Program-made: the position numbers and the translations under genes
Notes under the pieces: model-generated
The model's database searches: none
What the model was told of the DNA's origin: nothing
Seen by the model: the letters and a program-made list of their open reading frames with translations, nothing else
Assembly (NCBI RefSeq): GCF_019097595.1
Contig: NC_080720.1
Coordinates: 20,134,352-20,198,351, forward strand
Origin: Hemibagrus wyckioides
Lineage: Eukaryota; Chordata; Actinopteri; Siluriformes; Bagridae
Length of the DNA: 64,000 bases
Direction of reading: 5' to 3'
Shown: positions 48,165 to 64,000 of the stretch, piece by piece
How the letters are laid out: each line of letters starts with the position of its first letter
How positions within the stretch are numbered: the first letter of the stretch is position 1

Positions 48165-48655
48165 AGTATAATGAGTGTTTCACTGTATGGAATCGCTGCA
48201 TGGATCTACAGTCTGGGTTATAAAAAATCAGCCCCAGCCTTTTGTTTCAACCCATTTGCTGTTTTCTTTTTCAAAACAAACTGCAGAACAGCCAAAGAGT
48301 GTGATCCCTGTCACTTTAACCTTAGCATGGTTGTTGGTGCCAGATGGGCATTTCAGAAACTGCTGCACTCCTGAGATTTCAACACTCACTTTTTGTTGTT
48401 GTTGTTTTTTTTTTACATTATTCTGTGTAAACTCTAGAGACTGTTGTGTGAAAAATCCCAGATCAGCAGTTTCTGAAATACTTAAATCATTCCATTTGGT
48501 ATCAACTAGCATGTCACAGACATCACACTTTTCACCCATTCTGATGTTTGCAGACAGTTTTGCAGTGCTGCTGCAATGTGACTGGATATTTTCAATACAG
48601 CATGATTGTGCAGTGCAGATTGTACATGTGTTCCTAATAAAGTGGGCAGTGGTAT
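48165..48655 (-). mobile_element. Tc1-like fragment
   Basis: The right end is GTTCCTAATAAAGTGGGCAG, a terminal motif common in fish. On the minus strand the 48430-48545 segment reads with an FFTQQ/SISETADLGF-like block of the transposase helix-turn-helix. A related plus-strand fragment lies at 63380-63670. Confidence 0.65.
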
Positions 48656-49119
48656 AATAATAACAAAAAGGTATAAGCTTACTAATCAGATTAATTCTTA
48701 ATAAGATTTGGACTAAAATGCTAGAATATCCTAGAATAAAGGGTTTTAAAATGAGAGAATACTAATAAACCTGAATCTGACCGTACCAAGCCTTTTTGAT
48801 CTTATGATATTTATTTGCTTTTTGCTGCTTGGATTTGCCTGTGTTGAATCTTTGCCTATTTTTGAAATATAGTTTTGCCTTACAATTTGGATTTGCTTGT
48901 TTGTGTTTGTCATCATAAACTCTCTCTGTATTTGTACTGAGTTCAGTCTACCTCAAAAGGCTTGATAAGGTCAGATAGAAAATACACTGAGTGTTAAGCT
49001 GAACCAGAGTGGGACTGAAAATCCCTTTACACATGTTCTGACCAAGGGCTTCTACTCATATACCTGTCATCGTAATCTACACTGTTAGAGGTGTGTGTGT
49101 GTGTGTGTGATTGAGAACA

Positions 49120-49290
49120 GGACTACTGAACATAAGATTGTGAGTTCAAATTCCAAGAACACCAAGCTGGACCCTTACAAGCCCCTTTAATACTCAACTA
49201 CTCAGTTGTATACATGAGATAGTTGTAAGTTGCGCTGGATAAGAGCCATTTACATGTAATTGTAAAAAAGTCTGTAAATGTAAATGTAAA
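49120..49290 (+). repeat. fish SINE-like 3' fragment
   Basis: Has the order CCAAGAACACCAAGCTGG, CTCAACTACTCAGTTGTATA and GCGCTGGATAAGAGCC, then TGTAAATGTAAATG. I associate it with a very common teleost repeat tail. A scrap of a similar tail is near 20200-20240. Confidence 0.5.
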
Positions 49291-50033
49291 ATGTGAACCT
49301 GAGAGAGTTCTTGTGTCTTCTGTGTATTCTGTGTGGTAGTGTATTCTGTAGAGGCCATGCTTGTAGACCGCAGCGTGTGGATGTGGAAGTCCTACAAATA
49401 CCTGACAAATACCATCTAAACCCTGAGGATTAACAGAAACAGTCATGGCATGTGCAATAGAAAGTTCAGCATATAAAGTGCCAAATTGACTGATCTGTAA
49501 CGCTAATCTTTGTATCTAAAATTCCAGATTTTCATGAATCCTAAATGAGACAGTCTGGTTAATTCAGTAGTTCTGTTCTCTGTCATGCATCACTTTTTAA
49601 ACATAGAATAGTTTCTTAATTCCTTCATCATTTCTGCTTCAAATTAAAAAGTTTTTGAAAAATGACTTGGATGTCTGCCAATAATGAAATCCTAATTATT
49701 ATGGCTAAAACTATGCTATTAAATGAATGTAATGGAAATTATAATATGCTGGCATTCACTTTTGGGAGTTTGTTTATGATAAAGATGATGTAAAAATATT
49801 TTGAATAGATGATTCCTAAGTGCATTGCTGAAGCATGATGTAACATTTGTGACAGCTCTAATCCTGAAATCCTAACAGACCTTCAATGAATAGAATGTAA
49901 TCTATTTTAACACAATTCCCAGTGCTATTTCTCATTTTGCAGACATTCGATAAGACCACTATAAGTGTCTATTCGTTTATAGGAATGTAGTCGAAAACTG
50001 ACATACTACTCCACGCAAAGATATTTAAAAGGC

Positions 50034-53000
50034 TTTATTTCATATGATTAGCTAGTCGATAACCAATGGATGAATCTGCATGTAGACCTTTTTTTTTAAG
50101 TGGCTGGTATCTCTTCAAGTACTGACATTATTGGTTTACAGAATGACAATAACCTACAGGAGTAGCAAAGGCTTATCTTCTGATAGTAAATGGGATCCTC
50201 TGTAAGAGATAAAAGCATGCCAAAGCATCCACAAAAGGAATCACTGACACAGGTACCTCTACACGAGACACAATGGACGAGGACGAGCAGGTCTTTGGAA
50301 ACGTCTTTACATGGGTCCACCATGAAATGAATACAGAGAACGAGGGTGTTAGATCATGTTAGTAAGCATGTATAGACATTATGGTGTAGGCAAAGTGTTT
50401 GCCGTCAATATGGGCCGGACAGGTGGTGAAATTAAATGTCTCAGCATGGGCAAGGGGCCAGTCATCTGGCATCCAGTGTCCCAGGGAAGACTGGGATTTT
50501 GTTGTCTGCTTGGCAGGGGTGTAATGATCCCCTGTAGCTTTTCAATCGTGGTCACACACATACAAAAAAAATCCAACCAAACAAAAAAACGATGATGAAG
50601 ACATATTTTTTCTTCATTGGTCCTATTGCAACGTCCTAAGCAGCAGCACAGACGTCCATGGCAGCTGGACATGACTTAAAAAGCAAAAAATCATTTCAAA
50701 GCAAATGTTCCAAACCTTTGATGGAAACAAGACATTCAAGATGAAAAAAAAATAAAATAAAATAAATAAATAAATAAAAATTCAATTCATTTCTAGACTT
50801 TTCATGATGCAAGCATGAAACCAAAGACAAGGCCTATTAGGGGTTCAGACTCACTCAGTACACACAAGTTGGAAATAAAAGAAAATGCTTTTTCACAGTA
50901 GGCTAGTCACAGATTTTCCACCCCAAAGACAGACATGAAACTGTCCTCATTTTAATCTTGTAAAAAGGCCCACACATAATGGCATAACTCCTACATGAAG
51001 TAATGTGTAGGCTCGTTCAAAGAAATCATCAGATGTCAGGAAGAAAAAAACAAGGATCACATGTTACATTAAACAACAGGCTTTTACAACGACATTTTTG
51101 TATTAATAATCTATAATGATAGGTTTTCTTCTCATCAATTATAAGACACTCAGAAATGTCTGTCAGCCACCTGGCAAACCTTCAAACCTTGATTAATGTA
51201 AATACATTTGACACACACACTCACACGCAGGCATACACTAACATAGACACACATTGCATAATAAAATCATGCCACTGTTACATGTGGATCACTAGAACTG
51301 TACTGGTTCTACTAATCATATCTTTTGCAAGCATTTGTGTACTGATTAATGTGAAACACCAAATCAATTTATTCTGGATTACACAGATGTAGGGATAGCT
51401 ACTACTAACATACAAATACTCGATGAATAACAACATGTGCGCATGAATTGGCTTTAGCATGATTTGAATCCTGTGATCTGCTGATTAAAACAAAAATAAA
51501 CCATTACACTGCCTTTCAACAGACAGATACTTAAATATATATATATATTTTTTAAATCTCACATTTGCTTTCACATCTTTTAAATCAAAGGGATGTACAA
51601 AGAGTGTGTGATCTGTTTTTTTTTTTTTTTGTCACTGAGGTACATGTTCTCGTCCTACGATTATTAGGTTTTGTGGAAAAGGGACCACACATATGGCTTC
51701 TGACTTAGCTTTCCTTACTGTAAATACACACAGATTTCTTTAACAAGAACAAATACAAAAAAATCTGAACATTGTATTCACAAACGTAACGTAACGTAAC
51801 GTAACATATCGGACAGTAAAAGAAATACAGAAAAGAAATAACAAAGGAATTCCGATCGGACATAAAAATAAGCATAAAGAAAGCTCATAAATCAACAACC
51901 AAATCACAAAACACAACCACAATAAATATGGCACATTTGAATAAAACAAAACTTGCACACAGCTCCTTAGATCGAAAGGAAAATAAAGTAACCTGAAAGG
52001 CTTTAAATCTTCAGCTAAAGATTTACAGTAATTCCTATACCCACTGTGGGGAATTTAATAAAATGTGCAGTCGTTGTATTTTTCCTCTACGTTTTATTAT
52101 CAAAATGACAAATGCCACACATACACAATATATGCTCTATCTTCAAAACATGCTTCTATGTACATCAAGGTATAGACACATGCTGTATTAACAAAGTTTT
52201 ATCAATGCATATGTACAGCACAATTAGAGGAGAGCAGAGGGAAAGAAGTGCCGTCAATGGACTGAACTAAGTGTGGCCTATCGCCTGGTTTTGTCCCTTC
52301 TAACATAAAAGAACGGAGATGAGACAATGTTTGTCGCATCTCCAGTGAACTGCGTCCCTTCCTATTAAACCTGCGTTATTACTTTGGCATTTCGAATGGC
52401 AAATGTCTTCAGATTGAATGGTGTTGAATGGGTTTGTTTGGGGTTGTAGGCAAAGTTCCTTCAAACAAACAAGGCAGTGAACTAATCAGAGGCTTAAATT
52501 GTATTATTATACATATTACACCAATCAGGAAAATGGAAAATGGATTCGAAGCTTTTGTGAATTAATGGCCATACTCGTCGATGGCGATTGATTTGTTCTC
52601 ACAAAGCGTTCTTGGTCAGTTTAAGTGGATTGGAAATGGTATGTTAATATTAATGAATTTAGCCCGTATTGAATAAGGCAATATCACTAGGATATCTCTA
52701 TTGAAATCCTTACAGAAACCTCTAGCATTGAATCTTCTGTAAATCAGATTTAAGGGATTAGGTATAGTGTATTTTACTATTATTTAATTTGTCTTATTAA
52801 ACTGTTTTTCAACAGGTAGGACACCGTGTTAATAGAGCTGTAAATCTCTCCAAAATAAATCAATAAATAAACAAACAGTAGCCCTGATTCTTCCTTCATC
52901 CCAAAAGTATATTTAACCTTTAGATTTTCTAAAAGCTAAAGTCAAGTCTAGCAGCCGTAAAGATTTACATACACTTTGTAAACAATTTCATTAGACGTAC

Positions 53001-53722
53001 CTTACTGCTCATGAGCAATATGTTGCTTCCAGTGTGTAGCTAAACTGTGTACATTGTATATTCATTAGCCATGTTTTGCCTCAAATCCCAGTGCAGAGAA
53101 CCAGTTGAAAGCCTTTCAACATTCAAGTTGTGTCATCAAATGTGACATTGTTGGCTAGCCATCATTTACTGAAACCTATAAATATTGATGCATAAGGTGT
53201 GAAAAATATAGAATATAATATAATCGTTTATATATATATTATTCCTGTACTATTTTAATATATTTTATCAGGTAGTCAGATTTTTTTTTTAAGCAATTTC
53301 TTGCTCTTATATACACGCATTGATTTAATTTCATTGAATCAATTTGCTTAGTTGATGGTAACTGACCATAGAAGATGAAGATGGTATGTCAGTGTTATAT
53401 GAAAGCTATATGACTCCATGTGCAAATATCCCTCTGTTGCAGGAGCATGGGATGACAAATTGAAAACTGCTTTGGGACGACAAAACATGTCTCCTTCAAC
53501 CACGCTTCCACTCAGTACTCAGTACACTACAGGATGAACTGGTTTTTGGGGAGACATGGAGTTTTCACATTCAGCAATGTTGACTTTTTCAAGTACATTA
53601 TTCTGAACATTATTTGGAGTAGGCATGGGCAGTGGTTGGTCCGCGTTCATGCAGTGGTGGCTGGGATTGGATGGGTTGAGGAGGGAGGTTAGTTGATAAG
53701 TTGAATTAGTAGAGAGATGAAG
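50034..53722 (-). other. candidate long 3' UTR of the synaptotagmin gene
   Basis: From the stop codon at 53723 down to a minus-strand AATAAA (50034-50039 on the map) the DNA is largely free of recognisable transposons and has no convincing ORF. It contains (AT) and (CA) patches and a four-copy GTAAC repeat (51783-51804). Neuronal synaptotagmin mRNAs often have long 3' UTRs. The end point is a guess. Confidence 0.35.
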
Positions 53723-63258
<9,536 letters not shown>

Positions 63259-63379
63259 CTGCCAAATGAATCAGTTTGAGAGAAAGAGAGCAAGATTGTA
63301 AGATAGCATTTAAAGTACAGTCCAGAATCAGTTTGCTACACTTTCAGAATATGTAAAATGAATAATCTATATTGTGCAG

Positions 63380-63670
63380 ATGTCTAACCAGCCAATCATG
63401 TGGCAGTGGTGCAATGTATACAATCATACAGATACAGGTCAAGAGCTTCAGTTACTGTTCACATTAAACATCAGAATGGGGGAAAATCTGTGATGTTGAT
63501 GAATTTGACCATGGCATAGTTGTTGGGCTGGTTGAAGTATTTCACATAATCAATTTTTATTCACAACAGACTTTAGCATTTACACACAAATAAACATCCA
63601 GTGCACTGCAGCTATGTGGGAGAATTATCAGACTGGTTCAAGCTCACTGGGAGGAACAGGTACTCATATA
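63380..63670 (+). mobile_element. Tc1-like fragment
   Basis: Plus-strand pieces, including CCAATCATGTGGCAGTGGTG, CATCAGAATGGGGGAAAA and GACCATGGCATAGTTGTTGG, match the helix-turn-helix part of a fish Tc1 family related to the 48165-48655 fragment. Decayed and interrupted near 63550. Confidence 0.6.
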
Positions 63671-64000
63671 ATTACTGTTTACAACTATGGTTAGCAGAAA
63701 ATCATTTTAAAATGCACGTAAAATATTAAGATTTAAGAGCAACAACATTAGACCACATCTTAGCAAAGAAAACAAATCGGAGACTACAGTGGGTGCAGAA
63801 ACTGAAACTGGACAGTTAAAGATCGGAAAACGTTTCTGAAGATTTTTGTGGAGATTTTTTTCCCTTTCCTGATGTTTGATTTGAACAGTGAAGCTCTAGC
63901 TCTGTATTTGTATGATCTTTTGCAATGTGCATCTTCTGCTGAATGAATAACTGCATGAATGTAGAGGTGTTCCTTTTAAATTGCCTAGTATGTAGATGAT

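Noticed and set aside
48175..48657. 160-codon plus-strand frame
   Set aside because: Lies over a Tc1-like fragment read in the wrong strand.
50379..50672. 97-codon minus-strand frame after the synaptotagmin stop
   Set aside because: No recognisable domain and no splice context; probably chance in the 3' UTR.

Overview
The window is vertebrate nuclear DNA from a ray-finned fish. Genes are split by GT/AG introns, code for recognisable vertebrate proteins, and sit among decayed Tc1-like DNA transposons, a tRNA-headed SINE, a LINE remnant and long AT, CT/CA, TTC and ATA microsatellites. Several dispersed repeats resemble ones I associate with catfish (Siluriformes). That is recall, not a search, so 'teleost, possibly catfish' is as far as I go. 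I see no bacterial features, CRISPR array or viral genome.

Layout. 1-3,460 (+): end of a dnttip1-like gene; only its last coding exon is in the window, and an old Tc1-like element lies in what is probably its intron. 4,440-7,800 (+): ube2c, six coding exons behind a CCAAT-box promoter. 8,180-10,470 (-): a two-coding-exon gene of the RGS9BP (R9AP) family, tail to tail with ube2c. 11,009-11,182 (-): an orphan coding-like exon. 12,300-13,668 (-): an RNF182-like membrane RING ubiquitin ligase with one coding exon. 13.7-26.8 kb: mostly non-coding and repeats, with a CpG island at 21.9-22.4 kb that may be its promoter. 27,154-37,680 (+): nfatc2, ten coding exons giving an 837-residue open frame. 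38,500-40,156 (-): manbal, converging on nfatc2, with a cluster of NRF1-type palindromes upstream. 41.7-50 kb: transposon remnants and AT-rich DNA. 53,723-63,258 (-): the last five coding exons of a synaptotagmin (1/2/5 type) covering both C2 domains; its N-terminal exons lie beyond the right edge.

The genes do not form a pathway. The dnttip1-ube2c order and orientation match human 20q13.12, and NFATC2 and MANBAL are also on human 20q, so this looks like a shuffled ancestral 20q block. Exon joins were checked by eye for reading phase: ube2c, the RGS9BP-like gene, nfatc2, manbal and the synaptotagmin part all join without a frame break.

I did not find a convincing new biological system. The best leads are the RGS9BP-like protein with a cysteine-rich tail in place of a membrane anchor, the orphan exon at 11.0-11.2 kb, the NRF1 cluster upstream of manbal, a 34-bp CCAAT-bearing minisatellite, and several transposon structures (a head-to-head fold-back, a satellite split by a Tc1 fragment, and a near-perfect hairpin).
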